Shown here: positions 22,554 to 33,023 of the stretch, one piece after another | How the letters are laid out: every line of letters starts with the position of its first letter | How positions within the stretch are numbered: the stretch's first letter is position 1 | The notes under the pieces: model-generated | Database searches by the model: none | The model's input: only the letters and a program-made list of their open reading frames with translations | Told to the model about the DNA's origin: nothing | Translations under genes and position numbers: made by a program | Assembly: GCF_023898315.1 (NCBI RefSeq) | Contig: NC_064614.1 | Location: 504,448,109-504,512,108 of the forward strand | Direction: 5' to 3' | DNA from: Schistocerca nitens | Taxonomy: Eukaryota > Arthropoda > Insecta > Orthoptera > Acrididae | Length of the DNA stretch: 64,000 nt

Positions 22554-23289
22554 CGAAGGTTGGAACTTACATAGTGGAAACTATTTATTCACAACAGATA
22601 CAAAAAAACTTACATGTTTGCACCTGTTACTGTCCTTCAAAGTAGTCACCAGCGCTGTGTAGAACCAGTGGCCAGCAATGTGGAAGGCGTAGTATACCGT
22701 TAGCAGAGGCTGTTCTGTTGATGATGCGAATGGAGCGGTCTACTGCCTGTCGAATCTCTGGAACAGTTCTGAAGTGAATGCCACGAAGTGGTTTCTTCAT
22801 CTTCGGAATCAAATCTAAGTCACAAGGACTTATGTCTGGGGAGTATGGTAGATGGTACAGTACTTCCCAGGTCCCATCGACCGAACAGAGCAGCCACAGC
22901 TTGCGCTGTATGCGCCCGCGCATTGTCGTGCAAAATGATGGGAGGGTTGCGCAGAAAGTGTCGCCGCTTCTTTCGCAAAAGCTGGTCGCAGGTGATGCTC
23001 CAAATACGAACAGTAATAGTGTGCATTGACGGTCTGCCGTGGAGGAATGTAATGCGTTAACATAACACCATCACAGTCGTACATGAGAATCGCCATAACT
23101 CTAGACCGCTCCATTCGCACCATCAACGGAACAGGTTCTGATTACGGTATACTGTGTCTTCCACATCGCTGGCAACGGGTTCTACACAAAGCTGGTGACT
23201 ACGCTGTAGGACAGTAACAGCTGCGAACATGTAACTCTGTTGTATCGGTTGTGAATAAATAGTTGCCACTATTTATGTTGCAGCCCTCG
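22554..23289 (-). mobile_element. Internally deleted DD34D mariner
   Basis: A 736-bp element with ~80-bp TIRs (22554-22636 and 23207-23289) and TA on both sides. It is about half the length of a full mariner. Transposase coding sequence is kept only for the catalytic C-terminal half, and the N-terminal DNA-binding part is gone. With its TIRs kept, it could have been moved in trans. Confidence 0.8.
22627..23126 (-). pseudogene. Mariner transposase, catalytic half, frameshifted
   Basis: Spread over three frames: MERSRVMAILMYDCDGVM, THYIPPRQTVNAHYYCSYLE; PPIILHDNARAHTAQAVAAL with the second catalytic aspartate; and WEVLYHLPYSPDISPCDLDL with the third. The sequence then continues MKKPLRGIHF and ends HSAGDYFEGQ. 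Spacing and context fit DD34D mariners. At least two frameshifts are present. Confidence 0.78.
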
Positions 23290-23356
23290 TAAACCATAAA
23301 ATAATCAGAACCCGAGATAGGCTTAAGATGGCTCTAGAGATGGATAGTGGGGAGAT

Positions 23357-23590
23357 TCCGCGCCGTGTGGCTACGGCCTCCCGTCGGGTAGACCGTTCGC
23401 CTGGTGCAAGTCTTTCAGGTTTGCCGCTACTTCGGCGACTTGCGTGTCGATGGAGATGAAATGATGATGATAAGGACAACACAACACCCAATCCCTGAGC
23501 GCAGAAAATCTCCGACCTAATCGGAAATCAAACCCGGGCCTTTAGGTATGACATTCCGTCGCGCTGACCACTCAGCTACCAGGGGCGGAC
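23357..23590 (-). mobile_element. tRNA-derived SINE (family D)
   Basis: Minus-strand head GTCCGCCCCTGGTAGCTGAGTG has a clear D-arm/A box, and GCCCGGGTTTGATTTCC is a B-box region. The body includes GACTTGCACCAGGCGAACGG. It is flanked by AGTGGGGAGAT (23346-23356) and AGTAGGGAGAT (23591-23601), a duplication with one difference. Confidence 0.8.
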
Positions 23591-23601
23591 AGTAGGGAGA
23601 T

Positions 23602-24930
23602 GTTACTATGATATCAGAAAAATCACTCATTTGGCCGACATTTCATTGAAGCAAGCGAAACTAGAACCTCCGATTTATTAGCTTTTAACCACAGCAGCAC
23701 TTGACAGCACAGCCATTGTCCGCTGTGAACGCGTGGAAGAGCTCTCGGCTCTCACCAGTGAGCGCTTTAGAGCGCTACTTTTGTCCAATTGTCCAACTAT
23801 GAGAGCCACACCGCGCATACGTATTTCCTGCTTTGGAAATGAATTTCGACGCAGCCGCGCACAGTGTGTCTTGCAGCAGTGAACTAGCAAATACCACCAC
23901 CTGAAGATGTCTAACATTTGTTTAAAAAAAATGCTGTGGGATATGCACAATGTTACTTGGTAGCAAAACCCGAAAAGTGTATTTGCGACTTTAAGATGCT
24001 TGATGGCCTGTGGGTTTAAACTGGTTGTAATAAAGAAGTATTTTAGCAGATCTTGGCGGTGAAAATATGACGTTTTACATATTTCTTAAATTAAACTCTC
24101 ATTTGATTTCGAAACAAAACGTGACATATGTAGCAGCATACACATGTTGCAGCTGAAGCCTTAAGTCACTGAACAATGTAGTCCGTTGTCATTTCACAGC
24201 ACTTGTAGCGGTGGATTAAGTAGGCTGTGACAGTAGCTAAGACACGATGGTGCCTTCAAATTTTTGAATGTACGCACAGTTCTGAAATTAGAGCCTTATG
24301 TTGTTTTGGATTGCGAGATAATAACCATTGGAAGCTAAAGATGGTTAGCATTAATTTTTTCATGAAAACAGATAGGTTGGTGTGGAGTATTGTATAACAG
24401 CTGTCACTGGAGACTCCTCGAAAGTTCTCGAGTTCTCTTGGCGGTGTACCGACTAATGATGTAATGCTGCAAAGCCACACCGGAACAGTACACTTTGCTA
24501 GTCGTTTCCAATTTTCCTCCTTAGCTCATTTCAGTTGTCAGTGTGCATTTTCGGACGAGCTGTTGCGCGTCGTTCTTTATAAGGAGCCAGGTGCAGTCAC
24601 TGCAGACATCTCCAAGACAAGCACCTGGAGGCATTTTACGGATTTCCGTGCGTAACTGTTGAGAGCCGACTCCCGTTGATGTCCGCAGCCAGTGCCTCAC
24701 CTCCTGCAAAAACCTGGTCGAGGAAACAGTAGCCTTCGCCTTTGTATTGCAGCGGGAACGTGACAACCTAACACACTCTTTGGGACTTGCTCACCACTTA
24801 AAAATTTGAGCATCCGCAAAGCAGGAAATTTACGGCCTCTTAATCTATCATTTAGAGTGAGAAGACAAACTATTACCTAAAATGTCTGTTTTCTTCTAAT
24901 TTCGTACATAGCAGATATTTTTCCAACTAC
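23602..24930. other. No recognisable gene
   Basis: Anonymous sequence; ORFs below 95 codons with no motif. Confidence 0.35.
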
Positions 24931-24934
24931 CATA

Positions 24935-25642
24935 GTGGCTTTATTCATCACTGACTTACCACAACCTATTTCCAGTACAACAATGAATTCTACGAACAAA
25001 TGAACGGGATGCCTCTGGACAGCCCTCTTAGTCCATCTGTTGCCAATTTATTTACGGAGTTCTTTGAACAGCGGGTGTTTAGACGAGCAGTAGAAGACCA
25101 GCTAAGGGGTACCGCTATGTGAACATCTTTGTAGTGTGGTCTCACGGATCTAGATGTCTTCTTGGTGCATCTCAGTGGTATTAACGCAAAGATATAGTTG
25201 ACGATGGAGAAAGAGAGTAATGGTCAACTTAATTTTCTGGATGTATCTGGGTGGACTATACACTGGGCCATAAGGTATATAGAAAGGACACACACAATGA
25301 TCAGTACCTCCACAAGGAATCAAACCATCATATTAGACAAAAAAAACGAGGTGTCATTAAAACTGAGGTGGACAAAGCCAATAAAATCTGCGAATCGGTT
25401 TATTTGCAGGATGAATTAAAGCACTTATGTTCGTCCTTCAAGAACAAAGGATATGCTAGTAAGGAGACTGATAGATTAACCCATCAAAGAAGACAAGAAG
25501 CCGGAAATAGTGAGAATCGGCGGCCGCCGTCTGGAAACGTTTTGCAGTTCATTGATAAAGTTACGTATTGCAATGGAAACGTTTCCACTAAGTATGAGGT
25601 CGAAACGATCTTTAGACCCCCAAAAAGATTAATGAGCATTTA
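24935..25642 (+). pseudogene. Penelope-type reverse transcriptase fragment
   Basis: TYFQYNNEFYEQMNGMPLDS then PLSPSVANLFTEFFEQRVF corresponds to RT motifs before the catalytic box. After a frameshift, YRYVNIFVVWSHG takes the place of the usual YVDD box, so the catalytic aspartates are lost. Further on, GQLNFLDV, LGHKVYRKDTHNDQYLHKES and RGVIKTEVDKANKICES match the thumb region typical of Penelope elements. A stop after FRPPKRLMSI ends the frame. Confidence 0.78.
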
Positions 25643-26090
25643 AGAATGGCAAAAGATACACAGCACCCCCCCCCCCCCCCGCAACAACAACGACTTGGGT
25701 ATATAAAATGCAGTTTCGGACAAATGTATATTGGAACTGCAAAAAGAAGTGCCAACAAGCGCCTAGTTAAAACTAAAGGAACTGTCGTCAGGAATATATC
25801 GAAAATCGGCCCTAGCAGAACATGTTTTTCGAGATGGGAAACACGAAATAAAATTCTTTGAGACGAGTGTTTTAACAACGAATCACATTATCATCCACGC
25901 ATTTATAGAGGAGCATTGGAAATTCATAAACAAAATAAAAATTTTAATAAAAAACAAGAAATTTTGAAATTTCATAAAATGTGTACATCGACTTTGCGCC
26001 ACCAGAATGACAGTCGATTATTTTTAATCGAGAATAGTGACTCCATCCAGAAAGAATTATACACTCTGCATCACGTGACGTATGGTGTAT
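25643..26090 (+). pseudogene. Penelope GIY-YIG endonuclease remnant
   Basis: After a poly-C/CAA tract the frame gives LGYIKCSFGQMYIGTAKRSA then NKRLV, where YIG is the second half of the GIY-YIG core. A frameshift follows, then AEHVFRDGKHEIKFFETSVL, HYHPRIYRGALEIHKQN and KKQEILKFHKM, the rest of the domain. The Y..A/G..I context and the EIHK block compare well with 61126-61554. Confidence 0.75.
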
Positions 26091-26106
26091 GATGGAGCCC
26101 TCTATG

Positions 26107-26166
<60 letters not shown>
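26107..26166. repeat. (TA)n microsatellite
   Basis: About 30 TA units ending exactly at the left terminus of the Tc1-like element. Confidence 0.95.
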
Positions 26167-26168
<2 letters not shown>

Positions 26169-27585
26169 CTGGAAATGGAAAAAAGAACACATTAACACCG
26201 GTGTGTCAGACCCACCATACTTGTTCCGGACACTGCGAGAGGGCTGTACAAGCAATGATCACACGCACGGCACAGCGGACACACCAGGAACCGCGGTGTT
26301 GGCCGTCGAAAGGCGCTAGCTGCGCAGCATTTGTGCACCGCCGCCGTCAGTGTCAGCCAGTTTGCCGTGGCATACGGAGCTCCATCGCAGTCTTTAACAC
26401 TGGTAGCATGCCGCGACAGCGTGGACGTGAACCGTATGTGCAGTTGACGGACTTTGAGCGAGGGCGTATAGTGGGCATGCGGGAGGCCGGGTGGACGTAC
26501 CGCCGAATTGCTCAACACGTGGGGCGTGAGGTCTCCACAGTACATCGATGTTGTCGCCAGTGGTCGGCGGAAGGTGCACGTGCCCGTCGACCTGGGACCG
26601 GACCGCAGCGACGCACGGATGCACGCCAAGACCGTAGGATCCTACGCAGTGCCGTAGGGGACCGCACCGCCACTTCCCAGCAAATTAGGGACACTGTTGC
26701 TCCTGGGGTATCGGCGAGGACCATTCGCAACCGTCTCCATGAAGCTGGGGTACGGTCCCGCACACCGTTAGGCCGTCTTCCGCTCACGCCCCAACATCGT
26801 GCAGCCCGCCTCCAGTGGTGTCGCGACAGGCGTGAATGGAGGGACGAATGGAGACGTGTCGTCTTCAGCGATGAGAGTCGCTTCTGCCTTGGTGCCAATG
26901 ATGGTCGTATGCGTGTTTGGCGCCGTGCAGGTGAGCGCCACAATCAGGACTGCATACGACCGAGGCACACAGGGCCAACACCCGGCATCATGGTGTGGGG
27001 AGCGATCTCCTACACTGGCCGTACACCACTGGTGATCGTCGAGGGGTCACTGAATAGTGCACGGTACATCCAAACCGTCATCGAACCCATCGTTCTACCA
27101 TTCCTAGACCGGCAAGGGAACTTGCTGTTCCAACAGGACAATGCACGTCCGCATGTATCCCGTGCCACCCAACGTGCTCTAGAAGGTGTAAGTCAACTAC
27201 CCTGGCCAGCAAGATCTCCGGATCTGTCCCCCATTGAGCATGTTTGGGACTGGATGAAGCGTCGTCTCACGCGGTCTGCACGTCCAGCACGAACGCTGGT
27301 CCAACTGAGGCGCCAGGTGGAAATGGCATGGCAAGCCGTTCCACAGGACTACATCCAGCATCTCTACGATCGTCTCCATGGGAGAATAGCAGCCTGCATT
27401 GCTGCGAAAGGTGGATATACACTGTACTAGTGCCGACATTGTGCATGCTCTGTTGCCTGTGTCTATGTGCCTGTGGTTCTGTCAGTGTGATCATGTGATG
27501 TATCTGACCCCAGGAATGTGTCAATAAAGTTTCCCCTTCCTGGGACAATGAATTCACGGTGTTCTTATTTCAATTTCCAGGAGTG
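26164..27585 (+). mobile_element. Intact Tc1-like DNA transposon
   Basis: ~1.42-kb element with 27-bp TIRs: CACTCCTGGAAATTGAAATA (inverse of the right end at 27559-27585) against TATTCCTGGAAATGGAAAAA (26164-26190), about four mismatches. TA lies outside each end (26162-26163, 27586-27587). The full transposase ORF is present. It interrupts the Penelope remnant. Confidence 0.88.
26408..27430 (+). CDS. Tc1-like transposase, apparently intact
   Basis: 340 residues from the ATG giving MPRQRGREPYVQLTDFERG. The open frame extends upstream to 26201, but that part reads the TIR/leader and has no domain. Domains: paired-like HTH at ~12-60 (GRIVGMREAGWTYRRIAQHV) and a second HTH at ~75-120 (TSQQIRDTVAPGVSARTIRN). 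The catalytic DDE domain has D155 (VVFSDESRFCLG), D244 (LLFQQDNARPHVSR) and E277 (SPDLSPIEHVWDWM). I count 32 residues between D244 and E277 instead of the 34 of classical Tc1. The GIMVWGAISY glycine-rich segment and the GGYTLY terminus are typical. There are no stops or frameshifts, so it may be active or very young. Confidence 0.92.
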   Translation: MPRQRGREPYVQLTDFERGRIVGMREAGWTYRRIAQHVGREVSTVHRCCRQWSAEGARARRPGTGPQRRTDARQDRRILRSAVGDRTATSQQIRDTVAPGVSARTIRNRLHEAGVRSRTPLGRLPLTPQHRAARLQWCRDRREWRDEWRRVVFSDESRFCLGANDGRMRVWRRAGERHNQDCIRPRHTGPTPGIMVWGAISYTGRTPLVIVEGSLNSARYIQTVIEPIVLPFLDRQGNLLFQQDNARPHVSRATQRALEGVSQLPWPARSPDLSPIEHVWDWMKRRLTRSARPARTLVQLRRQVEMAWQAVPQDYIQHLYDRLHGRIAACIAAKGGYTLY

Positions 27586-27720
27586 TATATGCCCCTGAAG
27601 CCTTAGTGGCAGTAGCCGATTTACCCAGAGAGATGCCTCCCACAGTTATAGACGAAACGTTAGGAAGCAGTTTTATACATTGAAGACGGCCTCTCAGCCC
27701 TGAATTTTAAACCGAAGAAG
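27586..27720 (+). other. Penelope 3' region beyond the Tc1 insertion
   Basis: Resumes the interrupted Penelope element. GATGCCTCCC...TATAGACGAAACGTTAGGAA is a degraded version of the stem-plus-GAAAC motif seen at 61724-61763. Confidence 0.55.
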
Positions 27721-28606
27721 ACTTTCCATCTTTTGGAAAAATTCAATTTAGAGAGTATGAAAAGCGACCGTGATTGTGGATGTAGTGTTGCCACGATATG
27801 GAACGATATAGTGAACTCGCCACTAGATTGGCAGTGGTTCCTTTAACAAAAGTCGAAAGAAATTTTAGGTAAAGAAATACTCTATAAGGCAGCAACCTGA
27901 AGCAAAGTAAAGGTGACTAGTTTGAACTAAAGACCCAATGCACTGTCCTCGTGGCCACTGATATGACGAAAACCGAGTAGTTATTGCTTGTCTCACGACT
28001 GTAGCGTGTACTGTCGAAGAAATATATCTTAGAGGCAATGAGATTCATTCATTTTTTCTTGAACAAACCAATTGTTTTTTTATCTCCTTAGACACAGTCT
28101 GCTAAAAACTGAATGTTTACCAAAATACCTTGAATGAGATCTTTTCCATACTGCACGTACTAGACGATTATGCAGTGATACATTCGAAGACCATATGAAT
28201 TCAGTCACGCGCCGTAAAAATGGAAGTTCGCCTTACACATAAAATGTAATATCTTCTTATATATGCATCTGAAGGGAAATATAGGTTTTACGATCCATAA
28301 ACTTGAATACGAACGGTAGCTATCCTCACTGAAAGGAAGTAATTCTATCATACGGTCATTTCAGATGGACGGATTTACGCATCTCGTCTTCGAGGAACGA
28401 TCTAATGACTTATTTCCAGCAGCGTAACCGGTTTCCGCTTCGTGGAATGATTCTAAAACTACTCATACAGGAAATTGTGCTATGAAATGATGTAAAAATC
28501 TGAAAAAAAAATTCTATAGTTCCCATCCGGTTATCCAAGTGATATATATTTCAAGAAATGGGTTGGTCATCATCCACGTCTGAAATGAAGAACATGACAA
28601 ACAATC

Positions 28607-28655
<49 letters not shown>

Positions 28656-30050
28656 TGGGACTGATGCGAAGAGAAGAGCTGGAGAAGAGTTTGTACCTGT
28701 GCTAGGGTGTTCATTTCATTATAACTGTGTGTAGTTTATCTATTTATATCGATCAAATGGACGTGTTCTGGTTGTTACACTTTCTCTAAGCTATGTGTGG
28801 ATTCTCGAATGCACAATGATCTCCTTTTCTTTCTTTTGTTTACTTGTAATTCATTGGCTAACAGCAAAATCGTGTCAAGCACTTCTAGTTAACAGTAGCA
28901 TCATAATACGGCGACTTATTCTAATTTTGGTAGAATCTTGAATTGCACAAATTTCATGGTCAGCCTCTCATCAACTAGTGACTCGTAACGGAAATCCGTA
29001 ATCCTTATGCCCAGCTACTACCTTGGCTCTCTTTCGCGCTCTATGCCATGAACCAGTTTTTTTTTTCTGGAAACTTGGAGAAGTATGAATGAGCTCAACT
29101 TATGTGCTGTATAATCTCGTAATTTCTATAAACATACAGAAATTAAAGAGAACAGAAATTACATAATGGCTTTAAGAAAACATACGCCTGGTGTTTATTT
29201 GAGAAGGTATTGGTATGAGAAAAAGACTATGTACATCTGACTCTCGTTATATGACTGTTGGCTTTTGCTGCCGGCTCAGCTACATCGAGCTGTGCAAATA
29301 AACATCGAGCTGTGAAAAGAAAACTGAGGATTCAGTTTATGGTATCGGCCTTCATCATAACTACTTATGTCACTATGTTGTAGGAACTCAGTATCTAAAT
29401 TATTTCGTTTTATGTTCCAGACCCCAAACCGGACAATGAATGTTCATTATGGCCGCCCGTAATACTGAAACCGTCCAATAGTCAAAGATAACCTGTTCAA
29501 CACTCAGTGGAATAGCGCCAGAAGGGCGGGGTTACTTTGCATGCTCCCATTGAGTTCTATCGAGCGCCGCACTTGGACGGTTTTGGAAATTCTGAGTAAA
29601 ATGCCGGCTTAAATAAGACATAGTGAACTCTGCTGGTAAGAAAATCATGATTATGTTGTTCGTGCATCATCCTACTGAACGATAAATGCTGTTAACTAGA
29701 AGTTAGAATCTTTCTGTATTTTACGTTGCCTAGACACTTTCATTGCTATGCCATAGTTACGTTCTAGCTGCTGTTCTTGTTCGTATGAAATGTACTTCAA
29801 TAAGGCCCCAAGAAGCTGAAAACTGTAGACGTAAGTCTTCTTTCCCTGGGGCATGCTACTAGCAAGCCGGAAACAACCGAAGATGTACGACTCACGCTTG
29901 GGTAGCGTAACTTCGCACAGGCGGTTAGATGCAAACAAACGTAGAAAATAAGAAAAGAAGAAAACCAACAGCTTTATTGGATCAGTATATAAAGTAGTAT
30001 GTTGTGATGGGAGACAAATGAAGTTCGTGAAGATGACAGGCGACTCAACA
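27721..30050. other. No recognisable gene; (GT)n microsatellite
   Basis: A (TG)n tract at 28611-28653. A short inverted pair AAACCGTCCAA (29468-29478) / TTGGACGGTTT (29573-29583) may be a small fold-back element. The rest is anonymous. Confidence 0.4.
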
Positions 30051-30052
30051 TA

Positions 30053-31120
30053 CAGGATGTCACTAACTATTGCCACCTGGAATAACTCCGAAAGCAAGAT
30101 ACTAAATGAAACGTTTGTGGAACAAATGTTGCATGGGACAACGGGGGCCATAGTATGACATTAATAAATGTGTCATCCCTCTGAATCTGAAGTTGAGCCC
30201 ATCGGCAGAATTCAGTGTGACGCATACAACCCGAACCAGTTAATTCTTGGGGGAGACTGATATGGTAAGGATGATATTTATGGCGAAGCAGAACACGAAC
30301 AACACTATTCTGGCTCACACCAGATTCCCTTGCGATTTGACGCGAACTAACTAAGGATCTCGAACCACAGTGGCAAGAGTACCAATTTCCGTCTCCTCGT
30401 TAGTGACTTTCCTTTGCCTGATATGTTTCTGATGCGTTAACGATCCAGTTGTTCTCAATTTATCATACACATATTCAAATGTACGACGTGTAGGGTGAGT
30501 ACGTTGAGGGTATCTTTCAGCATGTAAGTCTCTAGCTCTCACTGAATTTCGTTGGCATTCTCCGTAAATGAGAAGCATATCGACTTGTTCGTCGAAGGAA
30601 TACATCATTCACATTCGCTTGACTCGACAATACTAGTCTTACCGTTGCTATTGGTGTTGTATTGCGAGACCGTCGAATGGTGTTTTCATGTCAGTGGCAC
30701 GTTAGATGGATACGCAGTATTCGGCGAATATTTACTGTTTGCACGATATGCGAGAGAGAATTGTCAGAGCATTCGCTTCGATAAGTACCGAAGTGATAAG
30801 GAATACCACTCAATCCATGATAAGTAGATTGCAGCACTGGATTCATAGCAATGGTCATCACTTCGAACACCTTCTGTAAATGGACGTTCATGCCACCTTT
30901 TTTACTTTAGTTGGCCTTCAAAGACCTTACTGTTACACATCACGGGATTCGTCTCGATAGCCGCTATCAGAAAATGAGTAGCAAACTATAGCATCCCATT
31001 AAAAAAAAAAGTTGACCTTTATATCTCTGATGCGACCCCACCTAGCAACAAAAAACCAATTTCAGCTACTATCATGCTTTCGGAGTTATTCTAGGCGACA
31101 ATACTTATTAACTCAACCTG
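30053..31120 (-). mobile_element. Internally deleted mariner-like (DUF4817-type) element
   Basis: Ends carry an inverted repeat containing TATTGCCACCTGGAATAACTCC / TATTGTCGCCTAGAATAACTCC and CGAAAGCA (30075-30112, 31070-31107), with CAGGATGTC at the left terminus. Only the N-terminal half of a transposase is found (30130-30608), and the catalytic domain is deleted. Confidence 0.65.
30130..30608 (-). pseudogene. Mariner-like transposase N-terminal half
   Basis: MMYSFDEQVDMLLIYGECQ then NSVRARDLHAERYPQRTHPT is the DUF4817-type helix-turn-helix. GSLTHQKHIRQRKVTNEE and, in a second frame, SQNSVVRVLLRHKYHPYHI then CRWAQLQIQRDDTFINVIL lead up to where the first catalytic aspartate should come. The frame is broken near 30320-30350 and the sequence ends at the deletion. 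Confidence 0.7.
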
Positions 31121-32100
31121 AGTACATATGTATGACCTGATGTCGAAGGTATCTCCGAAATCAATTACCAGGACATTGTGGGCCTATTTGATGAACGAAG
31201 AGAGTTTCTGAAGTTCAAAGAACACCTGCAATCACTTATGTAAATATTCAATCTTTATTTAATTGAAATTAGGTTAATGCTGTCTCATTCTGCTATAGAA
31301 GTGCTATAAAAGTAAATAATGAGGAAGTCTTGTTCTGGTGACAGCAGAAACATTGTTTTTAGTTTACTTACTTATTTTTAACGTTTTCCGGAAAGTCAAA
31401 AAGTTATGAAAGGTGTCACTCCACTTCTGATTTCTGCTTCCTTTCCATTTAAAATTTCCGAACGTGTATGTAGTTACCTATTACGAGGCTGTACTGTCAA
31501 ATATCTTTACTAAGCATATATTTTTGTACAGTTACCCCATGGACAGAGTAACTTTACACACTATGTTTCCTTTTTGTTCATTTAACATGCGCAATAAAAA
31601 TAATTTTCATGCATTTTGAGATTATGTCCTCAAGAACCCTGACGGTATACACAATTCTGTATCTATCTACTCTATAAGTAATCACATTTTATAAAATCAA
31701 GAAAAAACTTAAAACATGCGCTTAAAATACACCCGACTGACCCCTTCCAATCAGGCCCTGAGGTGGATGACGTTTCTGTGAATGATATAGCACGAAACTG
31801 CCCACAGCGTCACATTTGAGGTTGGTCTGAAACTCAGCAGGTGTGGCCGGCCGGTCATCTGAGCTGTCGGCACGGCACCACAGGTGCTGGACGAGGCGAC
31901 GTAATTGGCTGCCGGCACGCCAGCCGTGCGAGCACACACTCGGCCGCCTGGACAAACAGTAATTCGGTTCCAGCTCAGCTATTGTGCAGACGCTCCACGG
32001 CGCAGCAGCTCGAGTTGAAGGGCGCTGCGGACGTTGTCAGATTGAATCGAACATCCGGCAGCAGATGAGGCAATGTGGCGCCTGTTGCTGCCGATTGTCG
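31121..32100. other. No recognisable gene
   Basis: Anonymous; 31830-32060 is slightly GC-rich without a recognisable domain. Confidence 0.35.
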
Positions 32101-32987
32101 ATACTAACCGCACCGCAGGTGACCACTCCGTGACGAGCACTTCCGCAACGCTAGCAAGTTATCTGAGTCATTGCACAACCGCTGCTTCATTGAGTCCAGT
32201 GTTCTAAAGTGCAGTTGCCTCGTGGCTTGACTGATGTGATACAGCCGACTGCTATGAAGACGCGTACGCGATGTTGAGTAGTGACCCGGGACGACCCTCA
32301 CATGGCGAGAGGTGAGAATATGTGATGCACCTAGCAACGTTGTCGAAGCTGACCATTTTGGTGGCCCAGGTGTTCTGATGTGGGGAGGTATAATGTTGAT
32401 TGGGCTTACTGAACCTCAGATATCCGAACACGTTGCCTTACGCTCAATAGTCCACGCTATTGTAATAGTGTATTTCTTTCACATGTGCGACTTTCGAAAA
32501 GTGCATTCGGCCCTGATTTCAGTTTCATGGGTGCATCGAATAGCGCAGGTGGAGGAGCGGTTGGACCGAGAGAATATCTGCGAATGAACTGGCCTGTTCC
32601 TTCCCCCGAGTTAAATCCTATCGAGGACATGAGAAATGTGTTCATGAAACATACTTAACCACTTTCACATGCACCAACGAACATCCAGCAGTTGTCACCC
32701 TGTTGGAGGAATGGAACTGCAGCGATAAGAACTTCTTACCAACCCTGTGGCCAGTAAGAGAACAAGTAGTAGAGCATGCGATGACGTCTGTGGTTATCCC
32801 ACGCCCCATTAAGAACCTGCCATTTGTTATGTCTAGGAAACCATTACAAACGGTGGTGACTTCAGTGAAATTCATGTATTTGTTTCAGTTCTTTCTATTT
32901 ACGTTTAAAGTTTCATCGAGCTAGGTTATTTGGTAGTGACACATCGTGCGAAAGTTACTGTCGACCACAAGTTTTGCGCACCAGTGT
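32100..32987 (+). mobile_element. Degenerate Tc1-like transposon fragment
   Basis: Plus-strand traces: NVVEADHFGGPGVLMWGGIM near 32338 (the glycine-rich segment between catalytic residues) and IGLTEPQI. Further frames near 32585 (LNPIEDM, from NPIEHVW) carry the third catalytic residue. The end TTTTGCGCACCAGTG is a Tc1-style terminus. The left limit is uncertain and many frameshifts are present. Confidence 0.55.
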
Positions 32988-33023
32988 AGCTACTTCAACG
33001 TGACTTTATTTTATTGTTAGAGC

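Larger units (their letters stand above)
24935..27720 (+). mobile_element. Penelope-like retroelement remnant (interrupted)
   Basis: Reverse transcriptase remains (24935-25642) are followed by a GIY-YIG endonuclease remnant (25643-26090) and a 3' region that resumes at 27586 after the inserted Tc1-like element. The order RT then GIY-YIG is diagnostic of Penelope-like elements. Frameshifts and stops are present in both domains. The 3' region shares a 16-bp exact block, GACGAAACGTTAGGAA, with the Penelope copy at 61.1-61.8 kb. Confidence 0.8.

Noticed and set aside
26201-26407. N-terminal extension of the Tc1 transposase by 69 residues
   Set aside because: It reads the region between TIR and true ATG, has no domain and lies upstream of the typical MPRQRG-type start.
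28611-28653. (TG)n tract as part of a coding region
   Set aside because: Plain dinucleotide microsatellite; the His-Thr frame over it is an artefact.
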